From: Selaginella moellendorffii
Taxonomy: Eukaryota; Streptophyta; Lycopodiopsida; Selaginellales; Selaginellaceae
Assembly: GCF_000143415.4 (NCBI RefSeq)
Contig: NW_003314264.1
Span: forward strand, 2,144,074-2,208,073
DNA length: 64,000 nt
Direction: 5' to 3'
Below the pieces are notes generated by a model. The model did no database searches. It was not told where the DNA came from and saw only the letters and a list, made by a program, of their open reading frames with translations. Below are positions 1 to 10,750 of the stretch, piece by piece. Position 1 is the first letter of the stretch. Each line of letters starts with the position of its first letter. Position numbers and translations under genes: made by a program.

Positions 1-1216
1 CTCCAAACAGACAATGCTGGCAGTGAGAACAAAAACATGTACGTCTTCGCGTACTTGGCGATGCTTGTTGCCAAAGGCATATTTGAAACGGTTACACTTG
101 GCTTTCTCATGGTTGGGCACACTCATGAAGACGTCGATGCCATGTTCAGTCACCTGGCAGAGTCCCTCCGGCGATCCAATGTCCTCACCCTCCCACAACT
201 CTACGATGAATTCCAAAATTGCATCAAAGGCACTGTTGAAGCTGCACTTGTGACAGAGGTTCCAGACTTTAAGGGGTTTGTAAGAGGCTACATCAGGGAC
301 GGATCCGAAATGCTGATTGGCCACTCCAAGCCTCTTCAGTTTCATTTCAGCATGCGTGACAGTGCTCCAGTGATGAGGTACAAGATGAGAGAATGGGACA
401 TAGTGTGGTTGCCAGTGGACGGCATTGAACTCTTCAAGAGAGATCCCATAACTGGGGAACCTATGATTCCTCAGGGTTCCCCACGGCCGATGCACCCGGA
501 TGGACTCAAAGACCAGGAAAGTATAGTGGCCGGGATTAGACAGCATATTGCCTTCTGGAAGAGGGGGTTGGTGTTTGGTGGAGAATCCTATTTTAAGAGG
601 TGCAAGCCTTTGCTCGAATACTGGGAGAAGATTATATCTGCTATCCAAAATGGGCCGGTTGTATATGAAGAATTGGAAGAGTCCTTTTGGCCAGAACCCA
701 GAGCACCAGATAGTAGCGGAACAATGTCCTCTGGAAATGCAGTGACAGATAACGATGTTGAGGATCACTATTGTGGGCCGAGGAACAAGAAGCCGGATTC
801 AACATTCAATCCAGTACAAGTCTGCAAAGGAATGGTCGTGCTTGTCAGACCCAGTAATAAAAAACAAATGATATGGGTGGGGCGCTGCATCATTGATGCA
901 GAGGAGGACGCGGAAACTAACTCCTTCAATGTAACTGTGGAGTGGTTCAAGCCAAGTTCCGGATATACGAAGGATTGCCTAGAAAAGAGATGGGTGCTGA
1001 ATCCAAGGGATCCCAGCATGAGCATATCGGTGGATAATGTTGTGCATGGTTGGATGCGGAAGCAGAGTGCCACCATCACCTTGCCAGACCATGCAAGAGA
1101 TGCAGCAAGAGCATTCATAACCCGGGTTCAAGGTGAGATTTAATATTCCTTTACTAAGTTTCTAATGTATTTTATTTCAAGGTGAACAATCCGAATCTGA
1201 ATCAGAGGAGGCGTGA
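1..1216 (+). CDS. C-terminal part of DUF7869-like (RNase H/DDE-type) transposase, copy 1
   Basis: The frame is open from the first base, so the gene starts upstream of the window. It begins at a catalytic-type block reading QTDNAGSENKN, followed by VGHTHEDVDAMFS at residues ~40-55; these resemble the second Asp and the last acidic/His motif of DUF7869 proteins, which have an RNase H-like fold (family knowledge). The C-terminal ~130 residues (from about 810) form a separate beta-rich region. I place a 49-nt intron at 1133-1181 (GTGAG...TTCAAG); splicing keeps the frame and gives a short acidic tail ending at TGA 1214-1216. Without splicing the frame stops at 1143. No stops lie inside, unlike copy 2, so this copy may still be expressed if its 5' part is intact. 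Transposase assignment is from motifs only. Confidence 0.75.
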
Positions 1217-1808
1217 TGGCATGTGGCCCTTTGCACTAGTATATCTTAATACTGGTCTGAGAAATAGAATGGCATATGCCCTCAGGCCTTTTACTAAATC
1301 ACCTTTGAAAGAAATGCAAGCCTCTATGTCGTAAAAAAAAGGTACTAGAGAAATTCCTTAATAATATGAATGTTATTTAGTTTCATGAAAATACACTAAG
1401 GGTCAAATGAGTTAAATGACTTCTCCAGACTAGCAATGCCTCTTGCTACACCTTCACAATTAGATTCGTTAGAAAAAGATAACATTGAATAATATCTAAA
1501 TGTTCTCACCATTAAGTTATATGTCTGGCTAATAGGAATGACGTTCATCTTGGAAAGCTCACCACACGCTCAATGAACAAACAAATAGTGTGTGCGCGCA
1601 TGCCATCGCTCTTCTTTAGCTTCAGATTCGGCTTGTTCACCTTGACAATGAGATTTATTATACAACCAGATGGACTCAGTCTGGACACAAAGTCACCACG
1701 CTAGTCACCATGCCCCAGATATGTCTAGCCCCTGGACAAAAAACATATAATTTCACGTCATTTTCAAATACTTGAAAATTTGTACCTAGTCCCATTTTAC
1801 TGAATAAA

Positions 1809-1830
1809 TCCCACTTTAACGAAATAAAGC
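1809..1830 (-). repeat. Terminal inverted repeat, right end of copy 1
   Basis: The reverse complement begins GCTTTATTTCGTTAAAGTGG. It is identical to both MITE ends and one base different from the TIRs of copy 2. A second TCCCATTTTA lies 19 bp inside, as at the right end of copy 2. Confidence 0.85.
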
Positions 1831-2160
1831 ATATTTAGTCAAGCAGACTTGACGCGGTGATGAGAAACTCATGATGTTGGCTTGCACTTGCTAGTGTTGG
1901 GAACCCCCGCGATATTAAGCTTGGTCCCTTAATATCGCTAGATGATAGCTTACTGTGTCTGCCAAACACCCTTGCTATCATGCCCTTTGTGTTGGTCTCA
2001 TTTTTGTCCCAAATGCTATTTATGGAAAGTGTCCAGATTTGCTCATTTGGCATATCTACGGAATATAGAGATTGGCCGAAACACAATGGTGTTTGTCCCA
2101 TGTCCAAATTCACAATCTAAGGACATTCCATAATTAGTAAGTTTCGAACTTGTCCCAGAG
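1831..2160. other. Intergenic, one strong hairpin, no gene seen
   Basis: I see no plausible coding frame. A perfect 11-bp inverted repeat (arms GCGATATTAAG and CTTAATATCGC, 8-nt loop) lies at 1909-1938. The purpose is unknown. Confidence 0.5.
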
Positions 2161-2179
2161 ACTAACTCTTAATACTAAG

Positions 2180-2730
2180 GGAGGCTTGGTGTGAAAGCCC
2201 AAAGCGTGTGTTCCTCAAGGGGGGGGGGGGGGGGGCTGTGTGGGGTTCCAAATGTATAGTAGGGATAGTGGGTAGGTCAGGCATGGCCAACCAGCCTGAG
2301 GCATAGTCTAGCTCCCGCTTGCGTGCCTGTCCTTGTTCTGCGTCCGGCTTGGGTCTAAGCCCAAGTTCCATTCCATGCTAGCTGCTGGAGTACCCATATC
2401 CTCACGTTAGGCCACCGGTATGCCGAAATAGTGCCAGACTCCGTTTGGCTCCGTTTTGCATGCTAGTCCTAGCAATGGGATGCTGGTTGCTCCAGGACTG
2501 TTCCAAGTCACTTCGGGCTCCTGTCCCTTCACTCCTTGGGCTATATGCTCGGGAGTTGCTTCGTGGTTTGGTTCCATCACTCCTTGGCTTCACGCTTGGG
2601 AGTTTGGCACCGTTCCTTCGTTCAGTGGCCCAAGGCCCTGAACCTCGGGTTCCACACCACGTTCCTTTGGACACATGGCATGTGACACGTGGCATCTGTC
2701 ACGTGGCACAAAGAGGGTTTAGGTTCCGCT
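2180..2730 (+). repeat. Old LTR fragment with conserved core module and 19-G tract
   Basis: Position 2190 onward carries the module GAAAGCCCAAAGCG, then a run of 19 G (2219-2237), then TCCAAATGTATAGTAGGGA, which is also found in the LTRs of the gypsy and LARD elements in this window. The rest does not match those LTRs closely, so this is a further, decayed LTR family. Short open frames here look spurious. Confidence 0.6.
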
Positions 2731-2738
2731 TCATGGTG

Positions 2739-2767
2739 TTATCCTATGGTAAATCACCATAGGATAA
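2739..2767. repeat. Perfect 12-bp hairpin
   Basis: Arms TTATCCTATGGT and ACCATAGGATAA enclose a 5-nt loop. The right arm resembles the CATAGGATAAAA just before the 3' LTR of the gypsy element (about 23789-23800), so it may be an LTR-element end structure. No function is known. Confidence 0.5.
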
Positions 2768-2869
2768 AAGGTCAAAACCACATGCACAACACAATCCTTC
2801 CATTGTGTAGATCAGCTATTCCATGAGGTAATTAGTCATCCACCCGTACTGCAGTCCTACGGTGGATAC

Positions 2870-2965
2870 CTTCGTCTATGGATACTCCACACAAAAAGAA
2901 GGACGTACGCATGGATGCCCATGGATACTCCACACAAGAGGAAGGGCATATGCATGGATGCCTAA
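2870..2965. repeat. Short tandem duplication (~50-bp unit)
   Basis: Two successive units share ATGGATACTCCACACAA and GCATGGATGCC. They lie inside the internal part of the minus-strand LTR element whose LTR is at 3083-4481. Confidence 0.5.
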
Positions 2966-3082
2966 TATGTATGATTTCAAATTTAGGGGTAGAAATATAC
3001 TTTGCTCAAGGGTATATTATATTTTTAAGTAGCTACTAATCAATGGGAATCAAACCCGTGCCATTTGTTCCGATACCAACTG

Positions 3083-4481
3083 TAACACACTTTATCTCTC
3101 TCCCCTTAAGCTAACGGGAAAAGGGGCAATTACTTGATGAGAGAGCCCTTAATGGCTATTTTATCCCCATTTATCCTCCAAGGTTCCAAAGATCCACGGT
3201 GACAGTATATCCAGATCTCATCCCATGATCACATGCGTTACACTTCCTCACCATGTGACCGTATCCTTGGTCGCCATACCAAAGGACTACTCTTTTTCCT
3301 TTCCACAATCTAAGACTTTGGGACAACATTTCAAAACAGCGTGGCCCTACTCGAGCCTCATAGGTACTCTCCCCACCTTCTGCCTTTGGGTGTTTCAGCC
3401 ATGGACTTAGAGCGAGGTTCCATTGAGCCATGCCAAGTATCCAAGTAGATAGTGCCACCCACGCTTAAACTAGGAGCATCAACCATTCAATTTCCCAGGG
3501 GAACTAGAGCCGACTCTTGAACATTTCACCAAGTTACCCCACTTATCAATCTGTATTTACTTTAGCCTTGGACTTCTCAGTGGTTATCTCATCACCCAAC
3601 ATCAGGTATAGCCTTCTTGGGCCAAACTAGCCTTTCTTGGCCAAACTGACTCCACTGGGGTCCAATCCCCACACTCTCCCTACTATACTTTTGGAACCCT
3701 CTACAGCCCCCTGCCCCCCCTAGGGGACGATCACTTTAGGCTTTCACCCAATAGCCTATATTAGTATTTGGACTTAGACTCGGGCTCGAACTCGGATTCG
3801 GACTCGGTCTTGGACTCACACTCGGCCTCGGTCTTGGACTCAAACTCGACCTTGGTCTCGAACTCAGTCTTGGTCTCGATCTCAATTTCTTAGTCTCAAT
3901 CTCGGTTCTATCTTGGACTCCATTTTGGGTCCATCTTGGGTCCATCTCGAATTCCATCTTGGACTCCATCTTAGACTCTATCTTGGGTCCATCTTGGGTC
4001 CATCTTGGATTCCATCTCATACTCCATCTTGGGTCCATCTCGGACTCCATCTTAGACTTGATCTCGGACTCCATCTCAGGTCCATCTCGGGTCTATCTCG
4101 GACTCTATCTCAGGTCCATCTTGGGTCCATTTCAGACTCCATCTTGGACTCCATCTTGGGTCCATCTTGGATCCATCTTGGGTCCAACTTGGACTCCATC
4201 TCAGGTCCAACTCGGACTCCATCTCAGGTCTATCTCGGGTCCATCTCAAATCCATCTTGAACTCCATGCATTGGTCCTCTTGTGTCCTTTTTCTATAGAC
4301 TCACTTACTATTTGCTTCATACTTGTTCTCGAGCACTTCATTGAGAGTTTCACTCCCACTCTCAACTGTCCAAGTCAAAGCTTTTAGTCTAAACGTGTTA
4401 CTCCTATTTGGCTTCCACTTCGGCCACTACCACGTGGCACCCTTTCGACTCCACTTTCGAGGCTTTGGGATTTGTGTCTCA
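3083..4481 (-). repeat. Decayed LTR related to the LARD LTR (minus strand), with adjacent PBS
   Basis: Read on the minus strand, this starts near 4481 with TATGAGACACAAATCCC, like the LARD LTR start TGTGAGACACAAAATCCC. It continues through a GAGTCC/GATGGA purine repeat (about 3780-4265) and the core module (about 3692-3752), and ends TGTGTTACA at 3083. It is followed by GTTGGTATCGGAAC, a plant initiator-Met tRNA primer-binding site (3070-3081). The last ~200 bases differ from the LARD LTR but match 60340-60479 and 62565-62660. This is therefore a separate family with a shared upstream half. The long open frames on both strands in the purine repeat are by-products of its 6-bp period. Confidence 0.65.
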
Positions 4482-4509
4482 TAGGTTCCTATTCTTTGTC
4501 GGTCCCCTA

Positions 4510-5760
4510 AAGAGATCAAGATTTTACATGCAAATGTCAAAAAAATATTGGAAAAATCAAAAGTTGCGGATGGGTATGTGAACCTTATCTTGTGACAAAG
4601 CCTGATAGGAGTATTTATTTTTGCATTGACTATCGTCCATTAAACAAAGTGATGATCCCAGATGTGTACCCTTTTCCTTACACTACTAGTCTCTTGGATT
4701 ATCTAGGGAAAAGTTGTTGGTTCACCAAGCTAGTTTTGCTTTTAGGTATTGGCAAGTACTAATGGCCAAACAAGATATTCCTAAGACTGCTTTTTGTACA
4801 CTATTTGGTTTATATGAGTTCTTGGTGATGCCATTTGGTCTCAACAATGCTCTAACGACTTTCTAACGGATGATGGATGAGGTTCTTTGCAATATGTTAA
4901 AGTTGACTACTGACTTCATTGATGATGTCTTGATTCACTTGGAGGGGACATAGGAGGAACATACCCATAATGTTTGTAAAGTGTTAGATTCACTATGGTA
5001 CATTAATTTAAAGTTAAGACGGTCGAAGTGCATGTTTGGATCCAAAGATATAACTTATCTTGGGTACCATATTTCTTGTGAGAGGTTTGTAAATTGATCC
5101 TAACAAACTTATGGCTATTTTAAGGTTTTCTACTCCAAAGTGTGTGAATAATGATATGTAGAGCTTCTTGGGCAAGGTTTAGTATCTCGATTGTTTTATG
5201 GATCATCTTTCTGATCACAATGCACTATTGCAAGTATTGTTGAGGTCATCAATATTGTTTTTCATTTGGTCTGCAGACTGTGAACGGGAATTTGTGGATT
5301 TCAAAGAGCTATTAATGATTCCTTCAGTTTTGGCATATCCTAATTACACTCGACCTTTCATTTTGCACGTGGATGCTTTTGATATTGGTCTTAGAGGTGT
5401 GTTGATGCAAAAGAGCTCGAGTATGCTTAGTCAGTGCTATCCTATTGCATATATCAACTATACATTATAATCGGCAGAAATGAACCACTCTATGACAGAG
5501 AATGAGTGTTTAGCAGTAGTTTGGGGTTTCGAGAAACTTCATGCATATTTACATAGCTCTCAAATGTTACTAAAAGGAAATCATACTGCCGTTACTTCAT
5601 TATTGAAGAACTTAGTTGGTCGTACTGCTCAGTGGGCTTTAAAGTTTTAGATATATGATTTTGATGTTGTTCATCACTTGGGAAGTTCTATGCCTGATGT
5701 TAATGCCCTTTTTTAAGCTTCTTTTCCTCTTTCGTTCTCTTCTCATGTTTCTAACAAGTC
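4510..5760 (+). pseudogene. Decayed Ty3/gypsy pol: reverse transcriptase and RNase H
   Basis: Broken frames still show reverse transcriptase motifs in order: FCIDYRPLNK near 4625-4650, [11 protein letters not shown] near 4820-4850, and a FIDDVLI block (equivalent to the YxDD box) near 4917-4935. RNase H sequence follows (FILHVDAFDIGLRGVL near 5350-5400; TENECLAVVWGFEKL near 5500-5535). Many stops and frameshifts are present (for example 4760, 4864, 5648, 5715). The integrase is missing here, but an integrase of similar type lies at 37529-38740 beyond the large transposon. The element is ancient and inactive. Confidence 0.8.
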
Positions 5761-6197
5761 TATTGTTTCAGCATTTATGGATTTTTTAGACAAGGATTTT
5801 GTGCCATTGGCAATTGTTGTACTTGACGTTCAATGCCCACAAGGTATAGAGCAAAATCTACCTTCTTTTGATAAGGTTTTTGAGGCTCAAAAGATTAAGC
5901 TCTAGATTCAAAAGCTTCAAAAAGGGTTTGAAAATTTTATATCACTTGTTGATGATTTGCCATTCTTGCATTTACATTCTTAATATCACCTTAAAGACAT
6001 TCTCAATATCAAAAGAAATATTTTAAATCAGAATAAAGTTTTTAAAGCCTACATGAAAGGCATCATTATGTTTTTAATCTTTAAACAAGTATTTGTATAC
6101 TAGTTAGAAAAACATTATCCATGTTGACTCAGTTATTTTCATTGACTTAGATTTTAAGTCAACGTTGTAGAGCATAAAAAAAATGTAAATCACCAAT
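5761..6197. other. AT-rich remnant after gypsy pol
   Basis: Bases 5935-6010 match 37529-37610, the stretch preceding integrase in the right-hand gypsy fragment, at roughly 80% by eye. The remainder is AT-rich with no gene seen. Confidence 0.5.
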
Positions 6198-6481
6198 GCT
6201 TTATTTCGTTAAAGTGGGACTTATTCAGTAAAGTGGGACATTAATTAGCATGTGTCCACATGCCATTTCCTAGTACTTAATTAATATTTATTAATATTTC
6301 TATCAGTTTTTTAATTTATTTTTTTATATTTCACAATATTATAACACAAAATCATATGAAAAGTTTTTAATTTATAAATTATAAAGTTAAAACTTCAATT
6401 TTTTATTGTTGTTATAAAAATGGCATGTGGCCACACACCATAAGTGGGATAATGAAAAATCCCACTTTAACGAAATAAAGC
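6198..6481. mobile_element. 284-bp MITE with the TIRs of the large transposon
   Basis: It has perfect 22-bp TIRs at 6198-6219 and 6460-6481. The subterminal sequence is asymmetric and matches the two ends of the 29-kb element in inverted order: the left end repeats TAAAGTGGGA at 6210 and 6229, exactly as at the right end of the large element; the right end carries ATAATG between two GTGGGA/TCCCAC arms, as at the large element's left end. Two ~24-bp palindromes (6248-6264 and 6421-6441) sit just inside. The flanks are AT on both sides. It has no coding capacity and would need the transposase of the large element. Confidence 0.85.
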
Positions 6482-6797
6482 ATACTATTGCTTGGAGTGA
6501 ACATTGCTAGACAAAAAATCCACTATAAAAGCATCTCCAAAAGAAGTACACAGAGTTGACTAAGGTAAATGAACTTAAATTACATGTTTTTAGGGTTTAT
6601 TAGCATACAACTATTATCTACCAATACTCACTGGGTAACATTATAAAATGACATAAAACCACTTAATACACTAATAACTGCTAAAGATTGATAGATAAAT
6701 AAAAGCGAAGAATATTTGACATATGGGTTCTTGTAGTACTTAGGATAAACCATTACATAAATATTGACAAAACTTGTCTATTTTATAATTTATTTTC

Positions 6798-7646
6798 TTA
6801 ACATAAAGAATGAGAACTTAATTCCCACCATATTTTATTTGGAAATTGTACAGTAGAAATTACCAAATTACAATCATTCTGAATAGTAAAGTAATAAAGA
6901 TATAAGGAACTTATATCTTGAGGATAAACTGAATTAGTTCTCCAAATTATTTGGTAATTATTGTATAAAAAGCAAATACCATTAGTTTGAAATTTTAATA
7001 CACAATATACATTAACATTTTGTGATGTATGTGACTCCCAAATTTGAGTCTTCTGGAAATAAAGTACAAGATTACAATCTGTTTTTAACAATAAAATAGA
7101 TTTTTTATTAGGAGAAACTAAAAAGTTACCACTATAAAGAATCATAGGACTAATAAGTGTATTAGATTCAAGAATGCATAAATATAAACCACCAAACAGT
7201 TTACTTTTTTGAAGAAGTTCTTCCCGGTTTTCTAGCTCATATCGTATGAAATAACCACTATTTTCATTTAGAAAAAAATCATAAAGATTTAGATTAAGAA
7301 TACTTATATATGGATATAAAAGTCTTTCAAAACCAGCTATTAAGCTTCTTCCCTTTGTTTTTACCACTGTCTCACTTATAGAGCATTGGTATTTTGATTT
7401 AATTTCTATATTTACAATTCCACATGAAACACTAACAGATCCTCCATCTCCATAAGTACGAGAATAATCTTCTTTGTAATGAATTTTATTTATTAAATCT
7501 GTAATTAAGCCAATAACTTTTACCATATCTTGAGCATTTAATATTCTGGCCCTTCCAAATTTCAAATTTTGTGGAGCAATAGTTTCTTTAAAATAGAAAA
7601 ATACAAGTACTAGTAAAACTATAAATATTTTAAATATGATAGCCAT
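6798..7646 (-). CDS. Secreted B-lectin (GNA-like) protein, intronless, AT-rich
   Basis: This is a 282-residue frame without introns. Residues 1-22 form a strongly hydrophobic signal peptide. Residues ~35-145 form a domain that I do not recognise but which has a counterpart in the gene at 55914-56855. Residues ~165-282 look like a bulb-type mannose-binding lectin beta-prism: an SGNFLVSPN strand is followed by three motifs of the QxDxNxVxY type, all degraded here (KTDCNLVLY, QTNGICFLY, QNDCNLVIS), so mannose binding is doubtful. The gene is far more AT-rich than the 40-54 kb genes. It sits between a MITE and the large transposon. Lectin fold assignment is moderately sure; the function (secreted carbohydrate binding, defence) is inferred from family. 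Confidence 0.7.
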   Translation of the reverse strand: MAIIFKIFIVLLVLVFFYFKETIAPQNLKFGRARILNAQDMVKVIGLITDLINKIHYKEDYSRTYGDGGSVSVSCGIVNIEIKSKYQCSISETVVKTKGRSLIAGFERLLYPYISILNLNLYDFFLNENSGYFIRYELENREELLQKSKLFGGLYLCILESNTLISPMILYSGNFLVSPNKKSILLLKTDCNLVLYFQKTQIWESHTSQNVNVYCVLKFQTNGICFLYNNYQIIWRTNSVYPQDISSLYLYYFTIQNDCNLVISTVQFPNKIWWELSSHSLC

Positions 7647-7953
7647 TATATCTTAGTACCTTTTGTGTTAAAACCTATATATTACATTTATAAGCTTTTG
7701 CTGTTTGGAAGTTTTTAAAAATAGAATAATACTATTGTTAACATATATATTAATATTTCTAATTAGTTATATGACCTAGGATCCTAATTATAATTTTATA
7801 TTCCTAAAATGATAAAGCCTATGTTTATTATTAATAAACCTTTCAAATGAAGAAAACTTGAATTTACAAGTGAAATATTACCTCACTATATTGAATTTTA
7901 TATTCTTGTAAACAACAGTTAACACTTAATAATACAATCCCTTGAAATTGAAA
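7647..7953. promoter_or_regulatory. AT-rich upstream region of the lectin-like gene
   Basis: It separates the lectin start (7646) from the TIR of the large transposon. It is very AT-rich and no specific promoter box can be asserted. Confidence 0.3.
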
Positions 7954-7975
7954 GCTCTATTTCGTTAAAGTGGGA
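7954..7975 (+). repeat. Left TIR of large transposon with adjacent hairpin
   Basis: The TIR is followed directly by an inverted copy of its inner eight bases (AAGTGGGA at 7968-7975, TCCCACTT at 7986-7993). The MITE right end has the same arrangement. Confidence 0.85.
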
Positions 7976-7993
7976 ATTGTCATTATCCCACTT

Positions 7994-8677
7994 GTAAAAT
8001 AAGGTTTCCAAACCTTTATATAGTATATAAATATAACAAAATTCAACTGCATTAAGGCACATGCCATTTTATTTTAAACAAGGAAATGTCTACTCAATCA
8101 CTTCTCCTCCCCCTGCCACTGCTTCACCTCTCTCTTCTCCTTGTCATTGTCGTCCAATTTCTTTCCATCCTTTTAATATTGGCTCAGTTGCTCCGAGTCT
8201 AAGTGGAGCCCAAGTCCCCATTCAATCTTTACTTTCCCCTTATTAATAAAACAACTTTGTAGACTTCCAATAACATGCTGTAACACTTCTAGTATAATGC
8301 AAATCCTCTCAAAGAATTGTTTTTAATATTAATACAATGGCATGGAACCCCATACCATAATAAGTTACATTTTTAAATAAATACATGCCATCTCAGACTG
8401 TTATTTTTTGCCTCCAACGCCTATACAATAATCTTGGAATTTCATCACTCTCCACACTATCAGGATTTAAACCCAATAGTAATGCCATCTCTTCTCTAAT
8501 ACGTCCACGCTCATGTTCAGTGGTCGAAGAACCCATCCGGTTGAGCAGATTATGGAGATGCAGATAGTGCTTGGCTAGACAATATACATGCCATAAATGA
8601 TGACTGGTGTCTATCCAATCAAATGGCTTCTAATATACCGTTCCATCTGCCATTTGGTTGATTTCTGCAGCCACCTC
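7994..8677. other. Left subterminal non-coding region of large transposon
   Basis: Non-coding sequence between the left hairpin and the last exon of the leftward gene. It holds palindromic repeat copies at 8056-8070 (half) and 8336-8358. Small open frames here look accidental. Confidence 0.5.
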
Positions 8678-9255
8678 CTAGACTGGCCGGTTCTCTATCA
8701 CCATCGCTCCAAGCCGTTTTGCAAGGTCCCCCAGAACATATGATTTCTTCTCCCTAGTTTCCATACTGCAAGAGATGGGGTGCACTGCATATGTGTGCGT
8801 GTTTGCTGCAGTTTTAATCGGCGAGTCATCGATGATGAGGATTTCACTTGAGCTAGCAGTCCGGTTCATCACTACAGCCTCTGGCTTGACGAAGATGGGC
8901 TTGCTAACCCTCACATGGACCATAGTCAAGCAATCCTCCTGCGTTAGGAGAAAGTCAAATGGTAATATTACTCGCGTCTGATCGTGCATCATCTGTAGCA
9001 ACGTTAATGCATTGTGGCGCATCATGGATGTCCAAACTCCCAATTGCAAATTGAACCCGGCCCTCTGTTTTAATTGTCGCATGGTCATTATTAGATCCCA
9101 CAGTTTCTCCCGTGTGATTAATGTGAATCTGTCTCTTTTGACCAACTTGCGACCGCAGGCTTTGGAGGGTGCAGTGACATTCGAGGACGAGCCACGCTCA
9201 TGGGAGAAAAGGACACCGTTCAGATCAAAAATGATACAGTACCTTTGCCGTGACT
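8678..9255 (-). CDS. Last exon of leftward transposon gene: FCP1/HAD-like phosphatase domain
   Basis: I start the exon at 9255 after a TTTCAG acceptor; a 47-nt intron (9256-9302) separates it from the previous exon. The frame encodes about 190 residues of an FCP1/SCP-type HAD domain: FDLNGVLFSHERG (nucleophile Asp loop), LGVWTSMMRHNA (motif II region), LLTQEDC, KPIFVKPEAVV and LIIDDSP (motif III). The second Asp of the DxDxT box is Asn, as in the plant DINGLL-type group of FCP1-domain proteins (family knowledge), so phosphatase activity is uncertain. The frame is intact to its stop at 8678. Its place at the end of a transposon gene suggests capture from the host or a role in the element's own nuclear biology. 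It may instead be a free-standing gene. Confidence 0.7.
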
Positions 9256-9302
9256 CTGAAATGAAATGCGTCAGCATAAAAAATGGTACAAGTCAATTTT
9301 AC

Positions 9303-9883
9303 CATCTACAATATTAGCGAATGGTGCTCCCGATGGTCGTTGAGAGGGTTTTAGTCGAGGAAACGTGAAGGGCGGAAATACTCTCCTCTGCAATGTGGGG
9401 TCAATCGCATCCGATGGCGTGTGGGCACATGCCATTTCAGCTGTAGACTCTGGTACAACTGGCTCAACAGTGGCATGGGGTGGTTCCGATGGCATGTGAT
9501 CACACGCCATTTCAGCTGGTGCCTCCGTTGGCAAAGTGGACATGACCAAACAGGCAGCAGGGGCGGTGTAGGGAGGTTCCAACGGCGCGTAGTCAGACGA
9601 TTGGGCACACGTTGAGTCCGTTGGAAATGAGGATACGACCGGCTCGGCAGCTGGGGCGGCCTCATGCGGGTCCAATGGCGCCTGGTCACCGTCAGTTGGA
9701 TACGTGGACAAGATTGACTCAGTGGTATGGGCAGCATCAAGTGGAGCGTGGTCAGCTTGCTTGGCGTTGATATGGATAGTAGCCTCTACCAGCTCTGATG
9801 ACTCTTGCAGGCAAGTAGAGTCCACTAGCGGATCCATATGCATGTCCAAATATCTCCCTTCGATTGAGATGGTATCCTCCCTA
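9303..9883 (-). CDS. Exon of leftward transposon gene: Pro/Ala-rich repeat segment
   Basis: An open exon between an acceptor at 9883/9884 and a donor at 9302. It contains four to five diverged units of roughly 35 residues with APLxP...AxxxVxSxxPT. Two palindromic DNA repeats (9413-9437, 9488-9512) lie in it and are translated as AEMACAHTPSD and AEMACDHMPSE, so the repeat spread into coding sequence. The product is probably a disordered linker ahead of the FCP1-like domain. No known domain is seen. Confidence 0.55.
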
Positions 9884-10166
9884 CTGGCTACTAAAAACAA
9901 ACTCATTAGCACATTGAATCGACTATACTGTATTTACCATCAACTGCTATTGAGGAACTAGGACCAATATCACTTGGGCGCACTGCTGATTCTGAAGGAT
10001 TGGACATCCGTTTCGACCCTTGCTTGGCACTATCCTTCCTCGACACTAAAGGCTAGAGTTTGTATCTTAATTCAACTGAATAATCTCTACTTACCATTTG
10101 CTCTGCGACCTACATGGACAATGTTAGAAATGGTAAAAGGTTAAGAATGGATGTACTATTATTTAC

Positions 10167-10703
10167 CTGATGGTTTGTCTTGTATGACCTTCCTCCGCTG
10201 CTCTTTGGCCACCTCAGGCTGGCCATCGTCGTCATCATCGTCGTCGTCGTTATTATGATCGTCACCATTGTGAGGACCATCCAAGTCCTCTTCGTCCTCC
10301 TCTTCTTCGTCCTCCTCTTCGTCCTTCTGCTCTTCCTGCTCATTATCTTTCTCTGGCTCCTCATCCCCCTCCTACATTTCTTCCATAGGCTGCTCAGGCT
10401 GGATGGCTTGTTCTTCCAGGACCATCTTGGGAAAATCATCTGGCCGAGTCTCCATCTCAAAATACAAGACATCCATAGCCTGTTTTAGTGCGTGACCTAG
10501 GACCATATCCTCACCCGACTGTCTTAACATGGTTTCTGCACGTTCTTGCACCCTTCGAAGACGACGAGATGAGAAAAACGTGGCCCTGACTTGAAAAACA
10601 TCCCTCATCCATTGTACCTCTCCATTGAGATTGGGGAAGGGGAGTCCGCCATAGGAATCTGAGTCAGGAGGTGGTGACTGGCTGCTTTCACTCAGCCCTT
10701 GAT
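10167..10703 (-). pseudogene. Exon of leftward transposon gene: coiled segment and acidic tract, one in-frame TAG
   Basis: The acceptor is at 10703 (TTGCAG directly after a palindrome at 10712-10734) and the donor at 10166. The first half encodes a mixed-charge helical segment (VQWMRDVFQVRATFFSS...). After an in-frame TAG at 10372-10374 the same frame continues as a long Glu/Asp tract. Either the copy is mutated or translation ends there; the continuing frame argues for a mutated copy. A small exon may lie at 10096-10110, and a Ser-rich exon at about 9940-10055. No enzymatic motif is visible. Confidence 0.5.
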
Positions 10704-10750
10704 CTGCAATGAATGGCATGAGCACACACGCCATAACCGCGAGGTATTAC

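Larger units (their letters stand above)
1..1830 (+). mobile_element. Right end of large TIR DNA transposon, copy 1 (truncated by window)
   Basis: This stretch is nearly identical to the right part of the larger copy at 7954-37163: 1-830 matches 26674-27492, and 831-1219 matches the part after the LARD, 35213-35619. It ends at a 22-bp terminal inverted repeat at 1809-1830. The left part lies outside the window. Relative to copy 2 it lacks the LARD insertion and also about 940 bp corresponding to 35620-36560; the junction lies inside a palindromic repeat at 1215-1226. From about 1227 to 1830 it is non-coding and matches 36562-37163. The flank after the TIR begins ATATTTAG. Confidence 0.85.
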
